Below are positions 1-12,238 of a DNA stretch of 64,000 bases, piece by piece; within the stretch, counting starts at the first letter, position 1, and each line of letters starts with the position of its first letter. The notes under the pieces are model-generated. The model saw only the letters and a program-made list of their open reading frames with translations. It searched no databases and had not been told where the DNA came from. Origin of the DNA: Myotis daubentonii (lineage: Eukaryota; Chordata; Mammalia; Chiroptera; Vespertilionidae); NCBI RefSeq assembly GCF_963259705.1, contig NC_081842.1:41478796-41542795 (forward strand), given 5' to 3'. The translations under genes and the position numbers were made by a program.

Positions 1-3000
1 TAACAGCAAACTAATTCTAAGTTTCTGATGGCCATCCATTTATTAATGAGATCAATAAGCCTTCACTTTTCCAAACTCAGACTTGATTCTCTTTTGTCTT
101 CTACAGAGAAAAAGAATGAAACATCATCCTACTCATGTTCTCTGTTCCTTTAGTACATACATGGGTCTCTAGACTCGGAGGACAGTACTACAGCCCAGGT
201 GAGTTGCTATGAGTGACAGAAATTGCAGGTAAAACAATGCAGGCATGCATCCAGAAGCACATGCCTATCCAGTGGTCTACACTCTGAAAAGAAACTAGAA
301 ATAATTAAGTTTCTATCACAGGGTTTTTAGAAACTTGATATTTGCAAGATAAAAAATATTTTATTTTTTTAAATTTCTAGTTCAGATCCAATTACAGTGA
401 GGAAGTAGAGGGGAAAACAATTAGAGTAACAATTGTACTTTGTATTAAAGAGAACCACAACACTGACTTTCTGGTATTAATTTTTAATATTTTATTAATG
501 AAAAGCCACAGCAACTCAGGTCAACTCTTTATTGGGGGTTTCAAACTCTTTTAAAATAAGGACATTTGAGATATTCTTCCTAGTTATTTAAGTCATTCCA
601 TTTACTCTGCCTTAAGTATCCAAGTACCTCCCTTCTTGCTCCCTGAAAACAATTAGATTTTTTTTTCCACTTGACCTTCTGCCTCCTTAAACACAGCACA
701 AATATGAGAAGCTGGCATTAGTGTGGTTATAGTGAATTTTCATATTGAATATATTTTATATTGAATTTTATGTTCTTGGATCTATCAATCATTAAATTCA
801 GAAGGAAAAATAAAATTGAAGGGATCATGCTTATCAAGTTTTATTAATACTCTGACAATAGAAATATTTTATATTGTACTTATTCAATATCTACTTGGAA
901 TTTTCAAAAACCAGAATGTTCTTGGCATACATGAAATACAAAACTACCAAATATTAGAATAACAAAATCAATAGAATTTATAAATAGATATCTGCTTTGC
1001 CCATCTGGACAGCTAAAATGCAAATAACATATTAATTACAACTTTGAACAGAATAAAAATGACTCTTAAACACTGATCTGAAACCATTCTTTTTTCACAT
1101 GTAGAAATGTACAGTATGAAACTGGCTCCCTCAACTACCTAATAACTAAGTGAGTAGTAAGAGCAGGAAGTACATCTTGTAAGTACAGAAAATGGAAGGA
1201 GGTGTGAGGGTGAGCATATGGGGAGGAATTAAAAACGTGTTAGTGGAAAAACACTAACTTTGTACACTTTTTTAATCATTGCTGTAGAAAGGGTAAAGCA
1301 CTTTTGTTAGCTTTATATAAGTTCAACAACAGGAGAGTAAAGGTTAAGAATCCTACTTCCAGCCCAGTGTGGAATTAGAAGTCCATTCTCCCACCAATAC
1401 ACAGGGGATTTGCACACGAGAATGGGAGTTACATGAGCAAATCCGTCAGGGATCTGTGAGAAAATAAACTCTAACGAGAATAGTTGAACTACATTTTACA
1501 ATAGACTGGTCATCAAAAAAGACATGCATATGGAAACTTTAATGTTTCGAGAGCAATCTACAAATACGTGTCTGAGGGTACAGACATGCATTCAGGAATA
1601 TAAACCATATGCATACTAGTATGTATTTGAAATCCATGTCAGTGTGATTGTGCACTAACTCTAGTCAGTAAAGCTAACTAGCTCATTAAGTGCTCCAACT
1701 GTTATATGCTATTATGCTCTTTGGAGGACATGAGCACAGCATATAAAATTTCGTTTAAATAACCGATATACCACTGTGGGAAAACTCAAATGCATTTCAT
1801 ATACATTTTTCTTTTACTTTCTTCTTTTCCCTTTTTTTTTTTAGTCGCTTCAACCATAAAATGCACATATATGTGCTCACTGCAATTTTTTTCAGTTGAG
1901 CCTTTCCAGACAATAGATATAAGCATCTCTATTTTTCTTTAAAAAGATGCAAATTTTCCGTTTTCTTTTGCAGTGACACCTTGGGTTTTAGCATGTAGAT
2001 TTAAGCATAAAACATTTCTTCATTGTGGGAAAAGCCGTGCGCTGTAATAAAATTATGATGGCCACGGGCAAAAGGCTGGCATGTGTATTAGGTTATTCCA
2101 GCTCTTCCCAAGCTGCTTTCTCCGACAGCAACTTGTTGATGATGGAACATCTTTTGTGAGAAACGGCACGAAAAACAATGCAAAGCATCAGATTTAATAA
2201 AGTATCTCGGAAAAGTCTTAAAAATGACACCCACGCTCTGAAGGGAAAGCCAAATTTGCTTTTTCTGAGGGGAATTTGTGTTTGTCAGGAAGGGTTCCTG
2301 GAGGTTTTGTTTGGAGGCCTTGATGTGTGACCAGTACGCTACAGGCCGCCCTTCACCCTTGCCCTCCTTCTACCACCGCTCTGCCCACCCATACCGACAC
2401 CGCAGGGGGAAGGGTTTCAGAGGAGAAAGAATCAAAAGCCGAGGGACGGGGGAAAAAAGTGCTTTTCAGGGTCTGATGTGTGGGAATCAAATGAGAGGCC
2501 TAGCTCAAATCCTGTCGCCAGGCAACCAAAGTGATATGCTGAGGGAATATCATTAAAGTTGGAAAGTAAGCAATCTCTCTGAATTAGTAAACCAACTACA
2601 GGCTCGCCCATGCACCCGAACTCTGTCGGTGCCGGAGTGCCACTTCTCCAGGGAGGACACGCGGGGGTTTTGCTAAGTTAAAGGGGGGAACGGAGAGGGA
2701 GAGGGAGAACGCAGCTGATTTGTAGAGTTTTTTTCATTAAAAAAAAAAAAAAAGACAATGGCTGTCCAGACATGGAGTTGGTGGTGAAATATGGTAACTG
2801 CCACGGCTGCAGCTGGCTCTCTGACACAAGATTAATAAGTTGCCGTTTCCTAGCCGACCAGAACCTAGTGGGAACTATCCAGCATTTTATCTTGAATTGT
2901 GGGTAACAGCCTCACTGCAAGCTGGCCTAGTTTACTGCTCTGTTTTTTCCAGATCTCCCAAAGTGCAGCAAACATCTGTGACTCTAATGAGGTCATCATT

Positions 3001-3172
3001 GAGGGTGTCCGGAGAGCCGGGCCCTGAGAACTGACCTCACCTCTGCCTGCACATAAAGTACAAGTGCTGTGGGGAAGCAGGACAAATTAAATGGGAGAGC
3101 TGGCACTTGGCTGGAAGTTAAGCTCTTAAGAAACTTTTTGCTGTGATTAAAAAAGAGAGGGAGAGGAAGAGT

Positions 3173-3174
<2 letters not shown>
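1..3174. other. Non-coding tract, no recognised repeat or gene
   Basis: AT-rich DNA up to about 2.0 kb, then a more GC-balanced part from about 2.04 to 3.05 kb. All frames are short and show no domain, signal peptide or codon pattern I recognise. The only low-complexity feature is an A run at 2739-2753. The stretch 2040-2560 has no visible repeat and is raised as a possible conserved non-coding element in the findings. Confidence 0.5.

Positions 3175-3219
<45 letters not shown>
3175..3219 (+). repeat. (GA)n microsatellite
   Basis: An uninterrupted GA dinucleotide run of about 22 copies, preceded by an imperfect purine-rich lead-in (AAAGAGAGGGAGAGG type). The serine/leucine-rich minus-strand open frame across it is only translated repeat. 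Length is probably polymorphic. Confidence 0.95.
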
Positions 3220-3223
<4 letters not shown>

Positions 3224-4541
3224 TTGAGGCTCAGAAATGACAGTACAACAAAGCAGTAGCAAGCCCACAAAATTAGATTTAGGCCTCACTGATGAAGATC
3301 ATCAGTGACATGAACAAGCAAAACTTACTGGGCCTTCCTTCTTGAAAGGCCAAATAAAAATTGAATTGCCAACTTCTGCATTTTACCACATTTTGGTGGA
3401 AATGGTTCAGAGACTTACAAGATTTAAAATGAAGTCTCGGTGAATTCAACCACAAAGCCTATGTATGTGTTTCTGACAGCAAAAATTCAAACATTATACA
3501 CATATCATTCATAAGGGATTTCATTATGGGCACAGAAAACAAACTTCTCCAGAGAGGTATCTGTCCCCGCCCACAGTTATTCCAACAGAATCATAGTTTT
3601 TATAAATAATACCACCAAACAGACATGCAAACACAGGCCCAAATTGTATTCAAATCAGTAAAATATAATCATTTTGTTTAGTTGTCGAAGGCAAGAATAT
3701 CTAAGATATCGATTTAACTACTACTTTCATTAAAAAATCTATACTTAAGAGATGATAAATGTAAGCTTTAAAAGGAAGGAAAATGTTTTAAGTTTGGAGG
3801 GAAGAAACATTGCTGAAAATTGTCCCGATCATTAAATTTATAAGTACATTAGCCACAAGTTGATTATGGATTGTCTGTTTCAGCCACATGTGCCCACAGT
3901 GTACAATCAAGTCAGTGGTGTCTTCTTTGAAGATTAAGGAAATGGATACGTGGATAATGTCCAAAAGGTGAAAAAGAAAGATAGAGGTTATCTCCAGAAC
4001 TCCTCTAGAAACCTTAATTCATGTATTAACTCACTCTGTATGTAGATATATATTTTTTTCACTCTGTATGTGATTATATTTTTCAATGAGACCCAGAATG
4101 TTATGTCCTGGTACTTTTATAATGAGTTTGACTTTGGAAAAGGGAATATTATGATGGGATGAAATTTGCATTAACATTTTATTTTTTTCACATCATTATT
4201 GTTTTTAGACTAGATCTAATGCAAGAGTTACAGAAGATTAGTAATAGAGAGGCAGCCACTTTCTTGAAAGCCAATAAATGTTGCACGAAACTCTCATTTG
4301 ACCCTTGTGGTGAAGGTGGTCAGGGAATGAGAGGGCAATAGCAGTGGGCTGGCCAGGAGCAAGTGCCAGCCATTTCTGACTGTCGCTAAGCCTTTCACTA
4401 TGATAGCAAGAGGGAAATCAAGGTGCTACCTCATCTTAATTTGTGAATGATGGACACTATGGATTGGTGTTGACTGTCAAAATGCACTTAAAATGTGGGA
4501 CATGTAAGATACCATGTCTAAAACAGTAATCGTAGGGCAGG
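3220..4541. other. Non-coding tract, nothing recognised
   Basis: AT-rich single-copy-looking DNA. I see no repeat family, RNA gene or plausible exon. Confidence 0.45.
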
Positions 4542-4942
4542 CAGGGGTGGGCCACCTTTTTGTGAGTGCATGCGAAAACCAGCAAAATCTCTGACTCAAA
4601 ATTCTTCTGCGTGCCAACCCTAATTTTTTGAGAACATGTTACTCCTACTTGATATCTCTTAAGGTGTATGTATGTGAAAAACCTTGAAGAAATAATAAAA
4701 TTCATTCGAGCGACAAAAACACAGTATATGTTGATGAAAAACATTTATTTTTTAATGTATACATGTTATGTAAAATTATTTATTTATCTAAGATGCACCT
4801 ACACTGAATTTATCTGAAAAATAAAAAAGTCGATAGTAAGAAAAAAATTGTAAATGGAAGATTATAAGAGAGAGTTTCGCATGCCAGCAATAGTTACTGG
4901 CGTGCCATGTTTGGCACGCGTGCCAGGGGTTGCCCACCCCTG
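4542..4942. mobile_element. hAT-type MITE (non-autonomous DNA transposon), 401 bp
   Basis: The element begins CAGGGGTGGGC and ends with the inverted match GCCCACCCCTG, 11 bp of perfect terminal inverted repeat. The same terminus opens the shorter element at 62400. Near the right end is a perfect 8-bp hairpin (arms 4900-4907 and 4912-4919, loop 4 nt) in a GCGTGCC-rich stretch. CAG...CTG ends of this type are typical of hAT transposons, which leave 8-bp target duplications. The bases flanking this copy do not form a clear duplication, so it is older or altered at one edge. It has no transposase; the 95-residue minus-strand frame has no transposase features. The exact family name cannot be given without a library search. 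Confidence 0.75.
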
Positions 4943-5689
4943 TCCTAAGGAAAAGTTCTAATACTACCTGCAAGTCCCTAGATACAGACAGTTTCACCCT
5001 AGAAGAGAGGCTGCAGCTCATTGTTCAAGTTCCTGAGCTAGAATTTAATGGAAAGAGTGGCTTACAAAACAAAGCAACCTCTGCTTGCATGTGAATTGGG
5101 GAGAGGAACATTTGGGGAGCAGAGATCTCTCCCATTTCACTCTTTCTCAGTTTTCAGGAAGGGCTTGGCTAATGCCCATTTCCAGGCTGAGTTTATTTTT
5201 TAAATGCAAATGAAGAAAGTGTTGTATTCAGCTTTGCAAACAGTTTTCAGAAATCCTGTTGGCCTACATTTAGCTGGGAAGCAGCCCCTGGTACCAAGTG
5301 TAGGGGCTCAAACAATCAAGCAGTTGTTTGCCTCACTCACATTCCTGAGGCAATCTGGTTCCAGCTGAACTCCTTGGGAACAGTCTGGGCTATGTACCCC
5401 TGGGGCATCTGCCCCAATTAGCACTGACCCTTGGGGGCCTCCTTGCTGGCCCTAGGTCACTCTCAACCTCCTAGACTCTGGGTCAACCAGATTGCTTTAG
5501 GAGCCTCTAGCTTTCCACAACCCCAAGATGAACTGGACAGCTAGGCTCCCCAACAGAAATGTAGTCACCCTAGAAAGCCCAAACATGGCCTTCAGGTTCT
5601 CTGATCCAGGAGGCACATAGGTGGGATATTTGCAGTAACTGAGGAACAACAGAAAAAGAGGTGCAGAGAGTGCTTGGCCAGTGAAACTA
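4943..5689. other. Non-coding tract, nothing recognised
   Basis: Mixed-composition DNA, GC-richer and C-rich around 5280-5600. No repeat family or exon could be supported. Confidence 0.4.
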
Positions 5690-5930
5690 GGTAGTGCATG
5701 GAAAGAGTACAGGGCTGTAGCGTCTCACACAACTGGGTTTGGCTCTTGGATCTTCTCTACCTACCTGGTGGCCTTTGGCAAGTCACCAAACCCTACCAAA
5801 CTTAAATTTTTTTCTTGTGTAAGATGAAAACAATGACATCGGTCCTGCAGTGTTTTCATGAAAATCCAATGTTTTGATGTGTGTACCCTGTCCAATAAAA
5901 TGCCTGGCTTATAGGAAGTTGTCAGTAAAT
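5690..5930 (+). mobile_element. MIR SINE, diverged
   Basis: It follows the order of a sense MIR: a tRNA-like head, the core with a tggcctttggcaagtcac segment, an aagatgaaaacaatgacat segment, then the tail ending cctggcttataggaagttgtcagtaaat. Divergence is high, as expected for a mammal-wide ancient SINE. Confidence 0.7.
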
Positions 5931-6329
5931 GGGACTTAATTGTGAAAATTGAAACTCACCTTGTTTGACGAGGACAATTACACTGCTGAGAAAATCAGGG
6001 GCCACATAATTCTTTAAACCCCTCTGTTGTCTGTGGTTCATTGTCAGTTTATGACTAGTCTTTAATTTATAAGAAAGCAAGCAATTCACAACTACTTTTT
6101 GTGTCACTGTCCACCTAGCACTTCTGGTCACCATGAAGGTGACAGAAGGAGTATATGACATAATCTCCAGCCTTGAGGCTCTGACTGCCAGAACAGCACT
6201 GATAGAGCATGAACCAACTCAAGAACAGTTTAGGCATCAAAGTATACAGTCCCGAGTGGTGTGTTCAATGGGAGTTGAAAGAAGGATGACTTAGCATGGG
6301 CTGCCATGGTCAGGGAAAAATCCACAAAA

Positions 6330-6545
6330 TTGTTGGGGTTGGTCAATATTGACTGAGTATCTACCATGAGCCAATACTGAACAGAGCCAAATAAGGTCTA
6401 GAGTGGAGAAAGACACATTAACATACCACTCAAATTGGTGCAGTGAGTGGCAAGAATGGGTTTTGGGGAGGAAAGTGCTGCAAGAGCATGGAAGAAGAAC
6501 AGCTTAAGTTAGCTTTGGAGGAGAAATTTGGTTAGGTAAATCCTA
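6330..6545 (-). mobile_element. Ancient LINE fragment, L2-like, antisense
   Basis: The stretch starts with a decayed form of the antisense L2 3' end (tgactgagtatctaccatgagcc) and runs on into the usual purine-rich sequence. Strongly diverged; the family assignment is tentative. Confidence 0.35.
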
Positions 6546-6597
6546 GGCAGGTGGATCACTATGAATAAAGATATAACAAAGGGGAACAATCATCAGT

Positions 6598-6598
<1 letters not shown>

Positions 6599-6635
<37 letters not shown>
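6599..6635 (+). repeat. (GT)n microsatellite
   Basis: About 18 uninterrupted GT copies, followed after a short GC-rich spacer by a second short GT run at about 6660-6670. Alternating purine-pyrimidine DNA of this kind can adopt the Z form. The cysteine/valine frame through it is an artefact. Confidence 0.95.
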
Positions 6636-6636
<1 letters not shown>

Positions 6637-7674
6637 ACGCATATTTGTGGGGGGTTTTTGGTGTGTGTGTTGGGGGGAGGAGTGATTGCAGGAGAGGAAT
6701 AGGACATAATAGTGGAAGAAAGATAGAACTTCTAGTATTACACAGAAGATTTAAAGAAGAACTTATTCTAAATTATCTGTTTCTTTTTATAAAAGTGGTA
6801 TATGATCACTCTAGGATGGTAGCATGGTCCATAACTAGAAGGATATACTAGTAAGAGCCAAGGATTCTAGGGTATGGCCTTAGAAAGTGAGCTGATAGGA
6901 TGGAGGTCAGCTGTACATTAATTCACATTTGAACCCCCTTCTATTTGCTGTAGAAAAGCTTCAAAGGCTGGTGGGATCAACTAGAGTGGGACTGGAGCCA
7001 ATGGTGGTTTAGTGAGTTCGTTTTCGGATCAAGGCCTTCTCTTGGAAATTAGCCAGGAAAGCAGAGATCTGGGCCCAAAGTTCTTCAGGAGAATCAACTG
7101 ACCAGGCTCTGGGGTTGAGGTAAGAGTAAAGGAACTACGGGAATCAGGACACACAGTATTTCTGGAGTTGGCTGAGAAACGAACTAGAACTATACACAAC
7201 TTTGAGACTCTGAAGACCTCTATATCCCTATCCAGTTCCCAGGAGGTCCTTCCTGTTTCCTTGTCTTGAGTCACCTGTAGCCTTGGCTGTTCCCTACTGG
7301 TTTGACTATCTCCCCTGTACACTGGGGCCAAGAAAGAAAAGGTATTGAGGGTCTAAGTCATTCTTAGGTGGGTCATACAAGGCCATATCTCATGAAATTA
7401 TCTATATTTATTGATGATAATCTCTGAACCATGGTAGCCCAGAAGATCTCCAGTGCTAGAAAAAATGTTCCTTTGAGGAGAAGTATGGGTAATCAAGACT
7501 TCTTTCCTTAGCAGCAAGAGGCCTAGAGGCATTTACTTGCTGCCATCATAGAGACTGGACATAAGCAAACAGTAGTTCTGCTGTGTTAATATTTAAAAGG
7601 CACTGGGAAGATCAAATTGTTGAAATAAAACCACTTTATTACAGCCTAAGAGTTGTTTGGGTTTTTCCTCCTTC
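6636..7674. other. Non-coding tract, nothing recognised
   Basis: Single-copy-looking DNA. A 100-residue minus-strand frame (7029-7331) has no domain or splice support, and I treat it as chance. Confidence 0.4.
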
Positions 7675-8100
7675 TTTCATTCAACAAACATTTATTAAGC
7701 ACCTATCATGAGCTAGGCACAGTTTCTATCCTCAAAAGCCCATGGTCAAGTGGAGGAGACTAATAGACGGACAAGTGCTCCTAGACATAAGCACAAGACA
7801 CTGAGGGGGCCTGAAGGAGTGGGTTTGGAGATTGGAAAGGGTTTTAAGGAGAGGAGATGAAAGACAATCTGGCATAGTTGACCTAGTTGTATGTAGGGAC
7901 ATGTGAAGACAGAGATAGCTGATGTAGGATGGGCAGGCAGGTGTCAGGCCATGAAGGGTTTTGCTGAGCAGGCTAACAGTTCAAGATTTTACCATAAAGG
8001 TTAGACAGAAGATTGCTGAAGGTTTTAAGCAAGGAATGGCACAATCAGGATAGTGTTTTTTAGCAATCTTCCAGCAGATGAGCAGAACACCTTCTGAGGT
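7675..8100 (-). mobile_element. Ancient LINE fragment, L2-like, antisense
   Basis: It opens with caacaaacatttattaagc followed by an acctatcatgagctaggcac segment, the hallmark antisense form of an L2-type 3' end. It continues through motifs common downstream of it (ggccatgaagggttttg, ggttttaagcaaggaatgg). The ORF2 part is absent. Confidence 0.6.
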
Positions 8101-8415
8101 GGGGATAGGGCAGGAAGATACTACTGATCTGTTTGGCAGACAATGAAAATAGTATTAGTTACCCTTCTATGCATGATGAAATTGAGACTCCAGTTACTTT
8201 ACTTGATCAAATTTTCCCAGCTTTCCATTTGGAGTTTCTTGAGGACCAGGACCCATGTTTCTTATTTTGGGGTGCTTTCCTTTGCAATTGACTAAATCCA
8301 TGGCCAATTTAGTTCAAGGTACTGGGTTTTGAGTGCCCTGAATCTGAGTTTTTTTCTGGAACCACACACTGGTTCTCTGAGAGAGTTTAATTTTGGGAAT
8401 GACTAAAGGCTGGGG

Positions 8416-8775
8416 TAGCATTATATCCCCTTGGAAGTTATCCACAGGGGATACTTCCAAGACCCACAGTGGATGCCTAAAACCATGGATAGTACTGAAC
8501 CCTACATGTATTATGCTTTTTTCCCCTATACATACATAGCTACAATAAAGTTTAACTTATAAATTAGGCACAGGAAAAGGTTAATAATAAAGTAGAGCAA
8601 TTATAACAATATACTGTAAAAAAAAAAGTCATGTGAATGTGGTTTCTCTCTCTCAAAATATTATTGAACTATACTTGCCCTTCTTATGATAAAGTGTTGA
8701 TGCTGGATAACTGAAACCACAGAAAGCAAAAACAGATGAGGTTGAGGATGAGGATGAGGGGGGACTACCGTATAC
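8416..8775 (+). mobile_element. Tigger/MER2-type DNA transposon remnant
   Basis: The left part carries the decayed terminal motif (gttatccacaggggatac), then cagtggatgcctaaaacc. This is followed by the characteristic AT-rich middle (aagtttaacttataaattag). The right end has ggataactgaaaccacag and gggggactaccgta, which are inverted versions of the left end. This arrangement matches short Tigger/pogo-group non-autonomous elements. No transposase frame is present in this copy. The middle differs from that of the second copy at 27935, so the two are different deletion products. Confidence 0.75.
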
Positions 8776-9224
8776 CGGGGCACTACCAGGCACTTGGTGA
8801 ATACTGAGCTGAGCAGGCCAGTCTGGGCAGAAGGAGCTCTGAAGAGGTGAAAGAGCAAGCATCCCTTCAGTCTCCAGGAGGCTGTTAGAGTGTGGAGCAC
8901 TCTGAAAGGAACCGCAGTCATTCAATTACTGGAGCGGGGGACTTTGGGCAATCCCAAGTCAGAAAGAGGTCCCTAAGCTCCTAGGGTGGGGGAGAAAAGA
9001 GAGGGAGAGAAGTTTCTAAGAGGTAGGAGAGACTCAGGAAGAAGATGAAGGGGGCTTTGACACTGGTTGCTGTTCTGCCTCTTCTCTACGCTTCCACCTG
9101 AAGATTAAGTGAGGAGATTTTGACATCTTGTCCTTTGTTGGATCAGTTGACTTCGCCACTAGGCACCTAACAGGTCTTGCCCACTAAGAAAGTAAAAGTG
9201 AGGTGAGAATCGAGGAGAGGGGGC
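8776..9224. other. Non-coding tract, nothing recognised
   Basis: Purine-rich stretches around 8980-9050; otherwise no repeat or exon can be supported. Confidence 0.4.
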
Positions 9225-9385
9225 TTGGACAGCTCAGTAGCTGCTTGGGCTCTGAGGTCTGAGGTCTGGGACCTCTTGGCTTCAGTTTCCTCATCTGTGA
9301 AATGGAAACTTCATAAAGTTGTTTTGAGAATTCAATAGATGATGTTTGTAAAGAGTTTAGCACAGTGTCTGACACAAGGTAAGCA
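9225..9385 (+). mobile_element. MIR SINE, sense
   Basis: Shows the MIR core cagtttcctcatctgtgaaa, then the tail segment agcacagtgtctgacacaag. The 5' tRNA-like head is decayed. Confidence 0.75.
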
Positions 9386-10269
9386 CAGGAAAAAAAAAGA
9401 TTAGCCCTGTTTATTTTTAGTAGCTAGGGAGATGGGAATGTCACACTAGTAATTAGTTATCCTAAAGATACACCTAACTCTCATCAACTAATTTAAACTA
9501 ATGGCCACTGGATGGCTCTTGAGAAAACTCCCTTCTAGCCATCTCTGCTCCTCACAGGCCTGAGGTCTCTGGCCCCACTGTGACTTGTAAAAACACTTGG
9601 GACAGTGCACGAGGGAAGACCCTGATGAAAAGAGAGTGTGTGGGACCAACATGGGGCTACTGAGGGAGCCCTAGGGTTGTCACCCATGAAAGCAAGAACA
9701 AGCAGCTTAAAGGAGTACTTAGAAATTTGTCTGCATAATCATTTTTGAAAAAACAACAACAACAGTCTAGCTAAAAGTGAGAAGGAAAAGAAATATGGTC
9801 ATTTCTTTAAATACAGCCTACCAAGAGCACTGAACCTAATTCTGACCCAGGAATGTCTGAGAAGTTGAAAAACAAAAGAGGCTGCATTGCTTTTAACCTC
9901 TATTTATTTTTCATGAGCATAATATAAAGAAGTAAGTAAAGCATTAGAAAAGCATTAGGAGAAACAAGCAAATGTTAATAACTCTTAATAAACCAAAGAA
10001 TATTTATTCAAGAGAAAAAACTATAGCATTTGATTTCACCAGAAACATTTCTGACTGAAATATTTACCATAAGCATTTTCACTAATATACTTCCCCAATT
10101 ATTATAATAATCTTAGTATTTTCATAGGTATTAAATCAGCAGAGAGACCAGTAGAAAGCATATATAATAAAGTGTGAAATAGTACTGATTACCTAAAAAA
10201 ATTAAAACAGAGCTAAAGTTCATGCTCTTCAAAAATAAAAAAACAAAATTCCAGTTAGGAATTGAGCAT
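9386..10269. other. AT-rich non-coding tract
   Basis: Contains a short AAC run at about 9749-9766; otherwise nothing recognisable. Confidence 0.4.
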
Positions 10270-10690
10270 AAGCCAATGGACAAAAATTAAGCCAATGATT
10301 TATGTACAAAGACATTTATTACACAATTATTACAATGGCAAGAAATGAAAATAAATTGCATGTCTAACAACACGGGACCTGTTAAATCCACATGATGGTA
10401 TATTATGCCATTATTATAAATGATATAGGTGAACATTTTAAAGATATGGGGAAAATGCTCAAGATATACTATTCAATAAAAAGGGATACAAAAGTGCAAA
10501 TGAAGTTTGATATCAAATATATAGTATTAAGACTAAAAGGAAATGTGCTAAAATGTTAACAATGGTTATCTTTGGGTGTGAAATTATGGTTGATTTTTCT
10601 TTTTTCTCTATTATAATATTTTCTAATTGTATAAAAGATGTGCATATTGTATTTTATAATTAGTTTTAAAAACACAATAAAATTATCCTG
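10270..10690 (+). mobile_element. Old L1 (L1M-type) 3' end
   Basis: Successive segments resemble an old L1 3' end: tggtatattatgccattatt, a run including ctcaagatatactattcaat, then aaatgttaacaatggttatc, then tttgggtgtgaaattatggt, closing in an AT-rich tail. ORF2 upstream of this is missing or unrecognisable. Subfamily not determined. Confidence 0.65.
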
Positions 10691-11949
10691 CACAGTTATA
10701 GTTGTTTTAGACCTTACAAAAGGAGTGAATTATTTCTGTTCATAACAAATACCACTTAACTCTATCATGGGAAGACTTAAAACTAATTCTGAATCATGAC
10801 TTTTAAACACTTTCCATTCCCACCTCCAGACCTCCCAGACCCAAACCTTTTTAAGTCAGAGTTTCTCATTGGGAAGGCTATTCACAATATTGTCCCTTCC
10901 CCCACCAATTTTTCTCCCTTTCATCCATTGGTGAGTTTCTACCTCATACACACCTTAGTCTTTCTTTTATTAATGAGGGGAAAATGAAAATAATAAACAG
11001 TCACACTGAGCAAGAAGGCATGTGTGCCTTGTTTTGAAAAACAAAACAAAACAACCCACACTCTGTAAAACCAAATATATGATAAAAAATGTGATATGAT
11101 AAATTTACCTTTAGAATCTGCCCTAATGCGTTCGAAATACAACATGGCTGTTAGAGGTGTGAGTGTTCCCATCTTCTTGGGACCTCTCTATTGTTCTCTC
11201 TATGTTCCTTCAGTCTCCAGGTTCTCCGGAGGCACCTTAGACTGACCCTGTGGTATAAAGAGGCCCAGGCAAGGCTGCAGGGAAGCAGCATGTAAGAGGC
11301 TATTCCATAGGCTAGGATTAGCCTAAGGCAAGTGAGGCACTAGCTTCAGGCACAAGACAAAACAATCTCATAATCAAAATAAATACTATTTTACTGCAAT
11401 GTTTTTTAAAATCAAAATTAATGCCAAAAAAGTCCATGATAAAGAAAATGTCAAAATTATGAAAAGACTGGTACCACATGGGAGCCTGAAGTGAAAGGGA
11501 AAAATGTGCGCCCCTATAAATAGGTTCTTATGTAATGTTATCCTGAACATTAACATTGTTTAAAAGTATTGAAACATTGAAAAATTGGTATATGATCATT
11601 CCTGAAGGAATGAAATCACATAAGAATCAGTCCTCAAATCCTGTCATTTCCTCAAAGCCAGACATGATAAAAAGGCCCAAAGCTCTGGGTCAAACTTTGA
11701 ACAAATACTGGTCTCAGGTCCTCTTAATTATGGGTTAAGTTTCTATTCCAGGGTAGGCACTGAGGGCTTAGGTTCTAGGAGTGGACATCCTACACTTAAA
11801 CATTCAGTCACAGATACTCACTGAGCAGCCCCTGTATGTGACTCATTTTCTAGGCACTGATGCTACACAGGTGCCTCAGATAGACCAGAGCCTAATGTCA
11901 TAGGATTCGCATTTTACTGAGCCCTTAATTAACTGTTTTTGCTTGCTTA
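10691..11949. other. Non-coding tract, nothing firmly recognised
   Basis: AT-rich DNA. Around 11800-11900 a cactgagcag/ctaggcactgatgctaca pattern is a faint antisense L2-like trace. No exon found. Confidence 0.4.
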
Positions 11950-11963
11950 TTTGTTTGCTTTTA

Positions 11964-12224
11964 TTTATTTTTATTTTTTAATTTTTTTAATCCTCACCCA
12001 AGGCTATATTTTTTCCATTGATTTGTAGAGAGAGTGGAAGGGAAAGGGAGAGACAGAGAGAAACACCAATGTGAGAGAGACACATCGATTGGTTGCCTCC
12101 AGTATGCCCCATACCAGGGCCAGGAGCCTGCAACCGAGGTATGTGCCCTTGACAGGAATCCAACCCGGGACTCTTCAGTCCGCAGGTCAAAGCTCTATCC
12201 ACTGAGCCAAACCGGCTAGAGCAT
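11964..12224 (-). mobile_element. Ves SINE, antisense
   Basis: The reverse complement starts with gctctagccggtttggctca followed by a gtggatagagc segment, the tRNA-derived head with A box. A B-box-like segment and a purine-rich tail with gagagaaac repeats follow. The poly-A/T end faces left (about 11964-11990). A perfect 14-bp target-site duplication, TTTGTTTGCTTTTA, lies at 11950-11963 and 12225-12238, which fixes the boundaries and shows L1-mediated insertion. Ves SINEs are restricted to vespertilionid-type bats and are pol III transcribed when intact. Confidence 0.93.
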
Positions 12225-12238
12225 TTTGTTTGCTTTTA

